Shown here: positions 30,753 to 39,816 of the stretch, piece after piece
Layout: each line of letters opens with the position of its first letter
Position numbering within the stretch: the stretch's first letter is position 1
Source: JAGQSZ01 sp049647585
GTDB lineage: Bacteria > Actinomycetota > Acidimicrobiia > Acidimicrobiales > Microtrichaceae
Length of the DNA: 44,921 nt
Assembly: GCA_049647585.1 (NCBI GenBank)
Contig: JBARXY010000006.1
Span: 1 to 44,921 of the forward strand
Direction of reading: 5' to 3'
Made by a program: the position numbers and the translations under genes
The notes under the pieces: generated by a model
Database searches by the model: none
Told to the model about the DNA's origin: nothing
What the model saw: the letters and a program-made list of their open reading frames with translations, nothing else

Positions 30753-33293
30753 CTAGGAGCTGGCTTCTGCAAGCTCATCGTCGGGTTCGGCCTCGGAGTC
30801 GACCCGGGTCTCTCCGATGGCAACCTCTGCATCCACTCTGAGCATCAGATGGATGAGCGAGGCGCTGATCACACCAAGCATCATCCCCGGGACGGCGATG
30901 CCAGAGTCGTTGAGGGCGAACCCGAGAACCATCGCACAGCTGAGCCCCGCAACCGCCGCACGCTCCTGTGGGATCCGCTCTGCGATGGTGTGGAGCCGCC
31001 AGGGTGCCTTCCAGAAGATGAATCCGATGAACGCAAAGACGAGTGGCAGCATCAGCGTCCACACCGAACTCGTTATTACGCTCAAGTTGGCATCGAGTTT
31101 GCGCAGGATGACTGTCTCGAATGCCCCGGCGCCGTTGTTGGAAATGTCTGCGAGAAGGCGGCCAAGGTGCGTGCGCTCAGCAGGCGGCCTCATCAGGTCT
31201 GCGAGGCCTAGGGCAACCACCGCGACAACCGCTCCGACTGCAAGGGTGACGAGGGTCCGCAGCTTGATTCTGATCTCGAGGAGCATCAGTGCTGTAACGC
31301 CGATCGAGGGAACAAGCGCCAGTGCTCCACCGACGTCAGCTCCCCAGATGGGAAGCCCGTCGACCAGCAGCGCCCAGATAAGTAGCGCCACGCCGATCCT
31401 GGCTCCCCTGCGGCCGCCAATCCGGTGTGCGAGCAGGGCAGCGAGCATGATCGCCGCGGCCGAGAACATCGAGAACGCAGGGTTGCCCATACCGTCGAAA
31501 CGGCCTGCCACCGTGGGCGTGTAGCCAAAGACGGTATTGAACTGGAGCAGACCGCCCGTGATGATGTCGGCACTCAGGAGACCGACGATCAGGCCGAGCG
31601 TGGTTATGAGCGGGTCGACCAGGTGTTTGCGGGTCGGGAGATACGCGAGCGTTCCGAGCACGATCGAGACAACGACTGTGAAGCCCCAGAACGCCCCGCT
31701 GCCCCACCGGTGGAACGGCAACATTCCCGCCAGGTACGTGACCGGCAGATAGGCGAGCACCGACAACGTCGCTATCTCTGCCCCCGTACGGAAGCGGCGG
31801 AATTCTCCCGACAGCACGAATATGGCGAGGGCCCACAGAAGCAGCTGAACCAGGACGAAAAACCCGGAGGCCGGCCCGACGATCGAATCCCGGAACTTCG
31901 CAGCTTCGAAGGAATCGGACAGGAACTCCCGTCGCTGGTCGAAGTTCTTCTCGGTGGAGACCGACTCCATCAACGTGCCTTCCATCGAAGTCGGCACATC
32001 CACGTCGAGTAGGGACGCGATGGTCGGAGCTATGTCGACGGTCTGTATGAATCCGGCACGCCGAGTCGTGCCCGAAGAGAGCAGACCCGGCTCCACGTCG
32101 GGTGCCATCACACCGGCGACAGTGAGTCCGTTGCCGTATCCACTTGCATACGGGGCGACGATCAGGACCGCGTCGGCCTTCGGGTCGACGTGATCCATGA
32201 GCACGCCCAGGAGTTTGTCGGAACTCTCGATCGACTGGCGCCTCAGGCGGATCTGCTGCTCCGGCGTGGAAAGCGACTTGGCGTGCTCGTTGCGAACCAT
32301 GTCGGACGCCTCGACGAGAACCACCGTTCTGTCGTGGAAGAACCGCTGGAAGGCCGACTCGACCTCGTCGATATCGAGTCTGGTTCCGAACGGTGCTGCG
32401 GGTGCGTCCTCTAGAAGTGTCCTACCGACCCTTCCCATCTGGACCAAGCCGTTCGAGTCCATGAGACCGACGCTCGCCTCGCGCCGGAAATCCAGGTCCT
32501 CGACCCCGGCTCCGTGGTCGCCGTTGGCGATTACCGCCCGTCTCACACCGGCAGCCCCGAGCGCGTCCCCGAGCGAGCCGACCTCACTTCCATAGAGCAG
32601 CTGGCTGTTCAGGCTCTTCATCGAAACCAGACCCAGGTTGAACACCGCGCCAAGGGCGGGCATCACCCCGGTTCTACGTGCGAACTCTTCTGCTGCCGGA
32701 GTCCCGTCATAGCTTTCGCCTGCCTCCGGGGGAATCGAGTTCGGATCGATTGGATCGGGCTGGGGCGCGGTGATCGTCGCTCCGGGTTCGCTGTCGGGTT
32801 CTTCGGCGGGGTCGAGTGCGCCAAGTGGGATTTCGACGGGATCGCCGAAGGAGTCGACACCGCTATTGCGGCTCAACCCGGCGATGAAAGCAAGGCTTGC
32901 CGATGGCGTACCTCTGGTCCGGGTGCCGGCGTTGAGAGTGGCGTAACCATCGGTCGCAGAAGTCTGACGGCTCACTGATCGCACTGACATGTCCGCTATG
33001 GCCGAGCGACCCAGCACGGACTTCAGGTTGGGTGCGTCGACTTCCTCCAGGTCGTCCCACGCAAGCGTCGGCACCGAGTAGATGAGCACCCTTTTTGCCC
33101 GCCCCATGGGAGCGTCGGCCGTCGAGGACGTTGCCCGAGCCGACATCGAGGACGTTGCCCGAGCCGGCGTCGAGGACGTTGCCCGAGCCGATGTCGAGGA
33201 CGTTGCCCGAGCCGACGCTGGCGTGGCGATGCCCAGGAGTGTCACGAGCAGCAGTCCGACGGCTGCGAGCTTGGCTGGACCTCGGCTCATCAA
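30753..33293 (-). CDS. Alkaline-phosphatase-like exported domain fused to a polytopic membrane domain
   Basis: 846 residues. Signal peptide 1-29, an 8-residue repeat ARATSSTS x4 (29-58), then a domain at about 66-445 that looks like the alkaline phosphatase/sulfatase fold: RVLIYSVPTLAW, TSATDGYATLNAGT (111-124, at the nucleophile position) and VDIAPTIASLLDVDVPTSMEG near its end. Where active members have a metal-binding Asp-His (usually SDHG), this has VAPYASG (379-385), so the metal site may be lost. From about 477 there are around ten membrane helices. It starts 10 nt after the murJ stop. Function unknown; a cell-envelope role is inferred. Confidence 0.7.
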   Translation of the reverse strand: MMSRGPAKLAAVGLLLVTLLGIATPASARATSSTSARATSSTPARATSSMSARATSSTADAPMGRAKRVLIYSVPTLAWDDLEEVDAPNLKSVLGRSAIADMSVRSVSRQTSATDGYATLNAGTRTRGTPSASLAFIAGLSRNSGVDSFGDPVEIPLGALDPAEEPDSEPGATITAPQPDPIDPNSIPPEAGESYDGTPAAEEFARRTGVMPALGAVFNLGLVSMKSLNSQLLYGSEVGSLGDALGAAGVRRAVIANGDHGAGVEDLDFRREASVGLMDSNGLVQMGRVGRTLLEDAPAAPFGTRLDIDEVESAFQRFFHDRTVVLVEASDMVRNEHAKSLSTPEQQIRLRRQSIESSDKLLGVLMDHVDPKADAVLIVAPYASGYGNGLTVAGVMAPDVEPGLLSSGTTRRAGFIQTVDIAPTIASLLDVDVPTSMEGTLMESVSTEKNFDQRREFLSDSFEAAKFRDSIVGPASGFFVLVQLLLWALAIFVLSGEFRRFRTGAEIATLSVLAYLPVTYLAGMLPFHRWGSGAFWGFTVVVSIVLGTLAYLPTRKHLVDPLITTLGLIVGLLSADIITGGLLQFNTVFGYTPTVAGRFDGMGNPAFSMFSAAAIMLAALLAHRIGGRRGARIGVALLIWALLVDGLPIWGADVGGALALVPSIGVTALMLLEIRIKLRTLVTLAVGAVVAVVALGLADLMRPPAERTHLGRLLADISNNGAGAFETVILRKLDANLSVITSSVWTLMLPLVFAFIGFIFWKAPWRLHTIAERIPQERAAVAGLSCAMVLGFALNDSGIAVPGMMLGVISASLIHLMLRVDAEVAIGETRVDSEAEPDDELAEASS
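33121..33216 (-). repeat. 24-bp tandem repeat, four copies, in the phosphatase-like gene
   Basis: Four contiguous 24-bp units (33121, 33145, 33169, 33193) differ at one or two bases each. They encode the ARATSSTS-type octapeptide directly after the signal peptide. The copy number could vary without changing frame. Confidence 0.9.
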
Positions 33294-33303
33294 ATCCTCA
33301 TCT

Positions 33304-34926
33304 TCATGTCACTGACTCCTTGACCGGAGCGTTGCCCCTGGGAATGCGCTTGGTGACCGACACCCCCACGAGACGGATGAGTCCCATGTAGAGGCCCAGC
33401 ACCAATGCCGACAGGACAATCAGAGCGACGGTCTGGGCGAGCTTGTGTTCGGGCTTCCACTGTTCATAACAGGCCCAGCCGACAACTCCGGCGATGACCG
33501 AACACGCTAGTGATCGACCGAACAGCGATGGCAACACCCACGAGCCGAGCTTGCGCCGAAGTGCCACCGCAAGAACCAGCGAACCAATCAGGAATGCACA
33601 GCTGTGAGCGAGTCCGAGCAGCATCACCAGATTTGTTCCCTCTGCGAATATGGCTGCCAGCGTCATCATCGTCACGCCCACCGCTGCCGCCGCAGCTCCG
33701 GCCATTGCAGGTGTCCGACTGTCGTCAAAAACGTAGAAGACTCTTGCGAGGAGAAAGAACGCTCCGTAGGGAAGCAGACCCAGACCCAGAGCGGCGAGCG
33801 AGACAGAAAGCATCTCGATACCGTTGGACACGTCTGCCGAACCGAATGCAAGTATCGACATCGCCGGTACGGACAGCGCAGCGCACAACGCCGTGAGCGG
33901 CAACAACAGCACGCACATCGAGTCGAGGGACCATCGCACTGACGCCTTGAAGGCCGTCACGTCCCCGGCGAGGTTGTCAGCCACAAGTTCCGGGAGGATC
34001 GTCGTATGGATCGGCTGGGCGATGATCCCGTAGGGAGCGAGGAAGAAGTACCAGCCGACCTGATAGGCGACGACCCCTCCTTCGACCCCGCCGCCGGCGA
34101 TTATCGCCGCGCCAAGGAGCAGAGCAGCAAAGCCGTGTTGAAGACTCGCCCAGCCAGAAAGTTTCAGTAGGCGCCGCAGCCCTTCGTGGGACCGGGAGAA
34201 ACTCAACCGCAGTCGAAAGCCGCCCCGAAGGACCGCAAAGGTGGGAATGGCCACGAAAGCGACCACGCCAAGGGTTCCGCCGCCGGCCAGGAGCAGTCGC
34301 TCCCCCATCGACAGATCCAGACCCGGATCGGAACCGGCGACGTATCTGAAGACGATCAGGAATCCGACCATCACGATCGTGTTTCCGATCGGAGCCATGG
34401 CCGGGACGATGAAGGATCGCTGGGCGTTCAGCACCGCTGTCGCAATTGCACCCAAGCCGTAGAGGACGACCTGCGGGATGAAGAACCAAAGCAGAAACGT
34501 CGTCAGGTTTCGCTGCGACGCGGCGACCTGGGGGTCACCCACCGCAGAGGTCAGCACCTTGGACAGCAATGGCGCTGCGACGACGCCAACGATTGCGACC
34601 GCTCCGAGGATCAGCGTGGCCAGGCCCAGAAGTTCGCTCGCCAGCGTCTCCGCCCCTTCCTTATCCTCATTGTCGAGGAGTCCCACAAAGGTCGGTACCA
34701 GCACTGCAGACAGCGCCCCGGCGGCAAGCAGTTCGAACAGGACGTTCGACACCGTGTTCGAACTCTGAAACGCATTACCCAGATACGTGGTGCCGAGGAT
34801 GGCGGCAATCGCCAGGACTCGAATCGCCCCGAAGCCACGCGATACTGCAGCGGCCACTCCCATTCCGGCTGCCGACCGGGCAACGGTCGGACTACCGCCC
34901 TGGGGCAATGTCACAAGCCCGGCCAT
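33304..34926 (-). CDS. murJ: Lipid II flippase MurJ
   Basis: 540 residues with about 14 membrane helices (MVF family). It has VSRGFGAIRVLAIAAILG at the first helix, the cavity region with FFIPQVVLYGLGA, and YGIIAQPIHTTILPELV. It moves lipid II across the membrane. The C terminus ends soon after the last helix, so it lacks the pseudokinase and extracellular domains fused to MurJ in mycobacteria. The gene start overlaps the mctB end by 16 nt, and the phosphatase-like gene follows 10 nt after it. Confidence 0.92.
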   Translation of the reverse strand: MAGLVTLPQGGSPTVARSAAGMGVAAAVSRGFGAIRVLAIAAILGTTYLGNAFQSSNTVSNVLFELLAAGALSAVLVPTFVGLLDNEDKEGAETLASELLGLATLILGAVAIVGVVAAPLLSKVLTSAVGDPQVAASQRNLTTFLLWFFIPQVVLYGLGAIATAVLNAQRSFIVPAMAPIGNTIVMVGFLIVFRYVAGSDPGLDLSMGERLLLAGGGTLGVVAFVAIPTFAVLRGGFRLRLSFSRSHEGLRRLLKLSGWASLQHGFAALLLGAAIIAGGGVEGGVVAYQVGWYFFLAPYGIIAQPIHTTILPELVADNLAGDVTAFKASVRWSLDSMCVLLLPLTALCAALSVPAMSILAFGSADVSNGIEMLSVSLAALGLGLLPYGAFFLLARVFYVFDDSRTPAMAGAAAAAVGVTMMTLAAIFAEGTNLVMLLGLAHSCAFLIGSLVLAVALRRKLGSWVLPSLFGRSLACSVIAGVVGWACYEQWKPEHKLAQTVALIVLSALVLGLYMGLIRLVGVSVTKRIPRGNAPVKESVT

Positions 34927-35963
34927 TTGGGAAGCACCGAATCTGCTCTCCCACCGAAGCCATAGCTTCCGGTCTTGCCATCCTTGAACTGCTGCAACGC
35001 AATTATCGACGCAACCCGCCCGGCGACCACATCAATGTCGTCAACGGTCGAGATGGTGGACCTGATCCGGTCGTCCACCAGATCACTGATCAGTGCGCCG
35101 CGCTCGTCGTCAGTCTTGTCATCGTTGCTGCGCTGCTCGGCGAGGACCGACGGGATCTGACGTGAGCCACCGGCCGCCGCCAGTGCGGCAACAGCGGACC
35201 CGGGATCTCCAAGCTCGGAGTCCGTACCGGTGATGGCGACAATGTTGAGGATCCCCCCACCAACCGGATTGTCGCCGTCGATCAGCTGCAGTTCCAGGAT
35301 CGACTGCTCTTCGAGGCTCTTCAGCAGGGCCGAATCGACGATGTTGACCGCCGCGTCGGCCGGACCACCCGGAGTAGGTGCAGTCGTCGTGGTTTCGCCA
35401 GTGGTGGTGGTTTCGACAGTGGTGGTGGTTTCTTGTTGGTCGACGGTGGTGGTCGTCGAGTCGGATCCCGCAGGGGTCTCGTCGAGGAGTTCGTCCAGGA
35501 ACGACTCCCACATGGTCGAGGCGACTCTTCGATGCGGAAGCGGGTCGACTCCCAGACCCGATGCGAGTCGGCTCATGAACTTCTCCGAGGTGGGATCCCA
35601 CGCTTTGTCCACCCAGATGATGCCGGGAGTGTTCGAACCGGCTACCCGGAGTTGGTCGACGAACTCTTCAATCGGAGCGCCGTTGAGTCCCGACTCCGCC
35701 ACTACCAGTGTGGTGGTTCCTTCCAGGCGACCCTCGACCAGATATTGCTCCGACTCGGCCGCGAACTTCTCGTGGTCGGCGATGTCACGGTTTTTCTGGT
35801 CCATGACTCCGACGGTTTCGTCAAGGTTGGCCTCGACCCGCTCGAGGCGGTCCTTGAGTGAGCTGGATATCCCGTCGTCGAGTACCGAACCGAGGACCAC
35901 TCCGACTGACAGCGCCAGGAAGAACGCCACGATGGATACGAGATAGAAGCGAAATGTCACCAT
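34911..35963 (-). CDS. mctB: SteB/MctB family membrane-anchored protein
   Basis: 350 residues. One N-terminal membrane helix (6-26, YLVSIVAFFLALSVGVVLGS) leads to a coiled coil (35-75, LKDRLERVEANLDETVG). An extracellular domain follows, with a Thr-rich linker (about 167-200, repeats of ETTTTVETTTT). This is the family called MctB (copper) in mycobacteria and SteB in corynebacteria, where it works with SteA at the division site. It starts 1 nt after the steA stop. Whether it acts in copper resistance or septation here cannot be told; the steA partnership favours division. Confidence 0.87.
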   Translation of the reverse strand: MVTFRFYLVSIVAFFLALSVGVVLGSVLDDGISSSLKDRLERVEANLDETVGVMDQKNRDIADHEKFAAESEQYLVEGRLEGTTTLVVAESGLNGAPIEEFVDQLRVAGSNTPGIIWVDKAWDPTSEKFMSRLASGLGVDPLPHRRVASTMWESFLDELLDETPAGSDSTTTTVDQQETTTTVETTTTGETTTTAPTPGGPADAAVNIVDSALLKSLEEQSILELQLIDGDNPVGGGILNIVAITGTDSELGDPGSAVAALAAAGGSRQIPSVLAEQRSNDDKTDDERGALISDLVDDRIRSTISTVDDIDVVAGRVASIIALQQFKDGKTGSYGFGGRADSVLPKWPGL

Positions 35964-35964
35964 G

Positions 35965-37131
35965 TCAGGAGAATCGTCCAGTCAGTGAGTACCAGAAGCC
36001 GCGCACGTCTAGCCACACGGTGCGAAGCAGTAGTTGAAGCGAATCGGACACGAGCGCAACCGCGAGAATCACGGTGATAGCAGAGGCGACCAACAAGATG
36101 ATGTCCCGTCTACGGACGCGACCTCGATAGAGCTGGCTCACACCCTTGGCGTCGATGAGCATCGGGCCCAGTCGAAGCCTGGTCAGGAAGGTCGAGGACA
36201 TTCCGGCGCGACCCTTGTCGAGGAACTCGACCATCGTGGCGTGCGTGCCCACAGCAACGATCAGTTCGGCTCTCATCTCGTAGACGAGCATCATCGCTGC
36301 GTCTTCGCTGGTGCCGTCGATTATGAACTCCTCGTACGGAAGTCCCTTTTCCACGAGTTCTTCACGACCCGGGGCGCGGCCATCGGGGTGGACGTGATGG
36401 ATCAACTCGGCTCCGCAGTTCCACGCCCGTTCCGAAAGCGAATCGAAGTCACCAATGATGATCTCGGGTGTGAACTTCATGTCGAGCAGAGCGTCGGCGC
36501 CCCCGTCGACTCCGATGAGAACAGGGTGGTACTCGACGATGTAGGGCTTGAGGGCCCGAAGATCCTCTTTGTAGTCATGGCCTCTCACGACGATCAGGGC
36601 GTGGCGCCCAGCGACGGTCGTTCTAACCGGTGGAACGTTGATCGGCTCGAAGAGGAGCTTGGCTTCCTTTTCGATGTACTCGAGGGTGTTGATCGCAAAA
36701 CTCTCGAGTTCGTTACCGATGGCATCTCTCGCGAGCTCCATTCGGTGCTCGACCTCAGAATGGTCGAGGATCCTGCCCCTACCGACTTCCGCGTCACCGA
36801 CGGTCAGGACTCCATCGACGATGACCAGATGATCGCCGTCTTTGATGCTGTCCATGATGTCTGTGCCGACATCGTCGATGATGGGGATTCCGGCCGTTGT
36901 GACGCTCCTGGGTCCGCCGTTGGGGTAGCGACCCGAGATCGACGGCGAGGCGTTGATGACTGCTGCAACTCCGGCTGCTGCCAGTCCGTCTCCGGCCACG
37001 CGATCCAGATCGCGATGGTTGATCACCGCGATGTCGCCTGGCTTGAGCCGTTTGACCAGGTCCTTGGTCCTTCGGTCAACACGGGCCACGCCTGTGACCT
37101 TCAGCGACGTTGTGGCCGCCGTGTCGCTCAT
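35965..37131 (-). CDS. steA: Cytokinetic ring protein SteA (thiamine pyrophosphokinase-like)
   Basis: 388 residues. A thiamine pyrophosphokinase-like core includes GVDGGADALLDMKFTPEII and GDFDSLSERAWNCGAELI, then DGTSEDAAMMLVYEM. A C-terminal membrane helix (about 347-370, ILLVASAITVILAVALV) anchors it. SteA with SteB activates a cell-wall hydrolase at the septum in Corynebacterium. GGAGG lies about 9 nt before the ATG. The upstream gap of 109 bp may hold a promoter. Confidence 0.9.
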   Translation of the reverse strand: MSDTAATTSLKVTGVARVDRRTKDLVKRLKPGDIAVINHRDLDRVAGDGLAAAGVAAVINASPSISGRYPNGGPRSVTTAGIPIIDDVGTDIMDSIKDGDHLVIVDGVLTVGDAEVGRGRILDHSEVEHRMELARDAIGNELESFAINTLEYIEKEAKLLFEPINVPPVRTTVAGRHALIVVRGHDYKEDLRALKPYIVEYHPVLIGVDGGADALLDMKFTPEIIIGDFDSLSERAWNCGAELIHHVHPDGRAPGREELVEKGLPYEEFIIDGTSEDAAMMLVYEMRAELIVAVGTHATMVEFLDKGRAGMSSTFLTRLRLGPMLIDAKGVSQLYRGRVRRRDIILLVASAITVILAVALVSDSLQLLLRTVWLDVRGFWYSLTGRFS

Positions 37132-37240
37132 CTTCGAAGGCCTCCAGAAATCGGCGTTGACAACGGCTCTTCCCTCGGAACTAGAAGGAGACCCGGGCCG
37201 AGATCGTAGTTCACCCCGGCGGCTGGGCTCCTGTTGACTC

Positions 37241-38119
37241 TCAGCTTCCGCCCCCAGCCCGTCCGAGATCGTCGATGAAACGCAATGGAGTCACCCGGCG
37301 GATCACCGAGCTGAACGAAACCCGTTCGCTCGCCACATTCAACGCGATCAGAACCACCAGGATGACCACCTGCACCACCCGGCCTTGGGTGAGGACCACT
37401 GCCAGGCCCACCGCTGCGCCCAGCGGATTGGCTCCGGCGTCGCCGATCATCAGCTCCTCGCGAAGTTCGGGGCGCATGAGCCCCCAGGCCGCGCCCAGGA
37501 TGGTGGCGACTCCCGCCAGTGCAGGTAACTGCCGCGTGTAGCCGTCGATGTAGGGGACAGCTGTTGCGATGAACAGCGCCGCGACTGCAATCGTCGACAC
37601 TTTCGTCACCCGTCCGGGAGCCCGGTCGAGCAGGTTCGCCAGATTTGCGGCGAGCGCGATTATCGCCCCATGCAGAACCATCCAGCCGAGTGACCCACCG
37701 GCAGTCCCCTGCGCCACCACCAGCGCAACCGCTGGACCGGCAAGCATCTTCAACGAGCCGGCCGAGAGCCGTCCGGCAAACAGCGCTTTTAGGTGTCCCC
37801 GGTAGCCGGCTGTGTCCTCATCGACCGCCAAGTCATCGAGAAGGCCCAACAGGCCGAATCCCCCGGCGGCAAGAGCCGTCAGACGCAGCGACGGAAGTCC
37901 CGGCCAATACCGGCCCAGTCCCAATGACTCGACCAGACCGATGATCGCGGCAGCAAGGAAGACAGCAATGATCATCACGACGCCGACCGACGTTGCAAGC
38001 GGCGCACCGCGATAATTGGAACGCTGGAAAACTGCTCTGGCGAACATGTCGCGAAGGCCTGCCCACAGCATCGCGGCAGCAAGGAACCCGAAGATGAACC
38101 CGCTGATGGATGAGGTCAT
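37241..38119 (-). CDS. MraY/WecA-like polyprenyl-phosphate phosphosugar transferase
   Basis: 292 residues with nine to ten membrane helices. Motifs resemble the PNPT superfamily: NYRGAPLATSVGV (35-47), LLGLLDDL (D95, D96), NLANLLDRAPGR (N162, D165) and MIGDAGANPLGAAVG (D227). In MraY/WecA the third motif is usually NLxDGxDGL; here DR-APGR is a divergent version. It would attach a phosphosugar to a lipid carrier on the cytoplasmic face. The start overlaps the recN stop by 4 nt. This is not the mraY of a dcw cluster; a secondary glycopolymer is likely. Confidence 0.8.
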   Translation of the reverse strand: MTSSISGFIFGFLAAAMLWAGLRDMFARAVFQRSNYRGAPLATSVGVVMIIAVFLAAAIIGLVESLGLGRYWPGLPSLRLTALAAGGFGLLGLLDDLAVDEDTAGYRGHLKALFAGRLSAGSLKMLAGPAVALVVAQGTAGGSLGWMVLHGAIIALAANLANLLDRAPGRVTKVSTIAVAALFIATAVPYIDGYTRQLPALAGVATILGAAWGLMRPELREELMIGDAGANPLGAAVGLAVVLTQGRVVQVVILVVLIALNVASERVSFSSVIRRVTPLRFIDDLGRAGGGS

Positions 38120-39723
38120 CGACCAGCCCGTCGCAGGCTGGAACGGGCTTCGGCCAACAACTCGCTGGCGTGGTCTCGAGCGGTGACGCTGTCAGGCGAT
38201 CCCGAAAGCATACGGGACAACTCGATGACCCTCGAGTCCTCATCGAGGGCTGACGCTGTGGTGGTTACCGAGTCGGATCCGCCGTCCTTGGAGACCAGGA
38301 TCTGGACATCGGCGAATGCCGCCACCTGCGGAAGGTGCGTAACGACGAGGACCTGTGACCTCGCTCCGATCTCGGCGAGCGAACGGCCGACTGCGAGGGC
38401 CGTCTCACCGCCGATTCCCGCGTCCACCTCATCGAAGACGAGAGTCGGCGGAGCTTGGGAAAGGACGAGCCGCAGCGCAAGCATCACTCGACTCAACTCG
38501 CCGCCCGAGGCAACTCTGTTAAGTGGCGCAATCGCGGTTCCCGGGTTGGCAGCGATACGGAACTCCACGCTCTGGCCGGCACCCGGCAGATCCTGGGAGT
38601 CGGAGACCGCCACTTCGACCCGTGCGTTCGGCATGGCAAGCGAGCGGAGTTTGGACTCGATTTCGGCACCGAGCGATCCTGCTCCCTTGCGACGCTGCTT
38701 GCCGACCTTCACTGCGCGGCGGGAAACCTCGGCTTCGGCGGTTGCCAGTTCGGCGGCCAGGCGGACTCTGGTGGCGTCGTGGGATGTGAGCTCCTCGAGG
38801 CGTTCCTTTGCCTCGGCCGCATAATCCACGACGTCCTGGGTGGTGTCGCCGTACTTTCGGCGGAGCTCGATCAGCCTCTGACGTCTGGCACGCACCGCCT
38901 CCAGTCGATCCTCATCAGGTTCGATCGACTCCCCGATGGCACGTATCTCGTGGACACAGTCCGAGAGTTCGGCGGCGATGTCACGGAGTCTGGCCGCTGT
39001 GTCGCTGAACGGTCGCCGATGCTCGACGCTCGCTACTGCGCGCGCGATCAGATCGGTCGCCGCTGCGTCGTCGCCGAGAAGAGATACGGCGGTGTCGGCC
39101 GCTTGACGGTGACTAAGGGCATCGGCAAGCAGGTCTTCCTCTGCCTCGAGTGAGGCCTCCTCACCCATGACCAGACCCACGGACTCGATCTCGTCGAGTT
39201 GGAAACTGAGCAGATCGATCTCACGAGCTCGAGAGCGTTCATCCCCACCCATCTCGTCGAGACGGGCGGAACATTGGCGCACCTCTCTTCGTGCCGAGTC
39301 CAGGGCTGTGGTGTCGACGCCAGCGAAGGAGTCGAGCGCGTCACGTTGCGCCCGGGGTTGTAGCAGAGCCTGCTGGGCGTGCTGCCCGTGTGTTTCGATC
39401 AGCGTTTCCCCGAGTTCGGCCAGCGCCGCCGCCGTCGCGAGTTGGCCATCTATATAGGCGCGGGACCGCCCGGACGCAGGAATGATCCGGCGGAGGACGA
39501 CTTCATCGTCGGCCACCGCGAAGAGCCCCTCGACGACTGCTTCGGCCGCACCTTCCCTGACCCGACCCGGATCCGACTTGCCGCCCATCAGCAGATTGAT
39601 CGCCTCTATGAGCATGGTCTTTCCGGCCCCGGTCTCACCTGTCAGGGCGACCATCCCGGACGAAAAGGGAATCCGTGCCGACTCGATGACCCCGAGGTTC
39701 GTGACTGCGAGTTCGACCAGCAT
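38116..39723 (-). CDS. recN: DNA repair protein RecN
   Basis: About 535 residues, SMC-like ATPase. Walker A GETGAGKT (29-36), coiled-coil arms (about 155-355), ABC signature RVASGGELSRVMLAL, and Walker B TLVFDEVDAGIGG. It tethers DNA ends in double-strand break repair. I chose ATG 39723 because MLVELAVTNLGVIESARI is the conserved N terminus. The start lies 93 bp after the nadK stop. Confidence 0.96.
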   Translation of the reverse strand: MLVELAVTNLGVIESARIPFSSGMVALTGETGAGKTMLIEAINLLMGGKSDPGRVREGAAEAVVEGLFAVADDEVVLRRIIPASGRSRAYIDGQLATAAALAELGETLIETHGQHAQQALLQPRAQRDALDSFAGVDTTALDSARREVRQCSARLDEMGGDERSRAREIDLLSFQLDEIESVGLVMGEEASLEAEEDLLADALSHRQAADTAVSLLGDDAAATDLIARAVASVEHRRPFSDTAARLRDIAAELSDCVHEIRAIGESIEPDEDRLEAVRARRQRLIELRRKYGDTTQDVVDYAAEAKERLEELTSHDATRVRLAAELATAEAEVSRRAVKVGKQRRKGAGSLGAEIESKLRSLAMPNARVEVAVSDSQDLPGAGQSVEFRIAANPGTAIAPLNRVASGGELSRVMLALRLVLSQAPPTLVFDEVDAGIGGETALAVGRSLAEIGARSQVLVVTHLPQVAAFADVQILVSKDGGSDSVTTTASALDEDSRVIELSRMLSGSPDSVTARDHASELLAEARSSLRRAGR

Positions 39724-39816
39724 TGCGGCCCAACAGTAGAGGACCGACTCCACGCCAACCGCGACCGTCACGGGGTCGAGCGCTCCGGTGCGCCTCACTG
39801 CGCCCGACGGCCCGGC

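Noticed and set aside
35383..35455. DNA repeat element in mctB
   Set aside because: It is a Thr-rich linker coded by ACC/ACG runs; codon-level low complexity explains it.
36034..37209. 391-codon plus-strand frame opposite steA
   Set aside because: Shadow of steA; His/Asp-rich composition typical of reverse reading.
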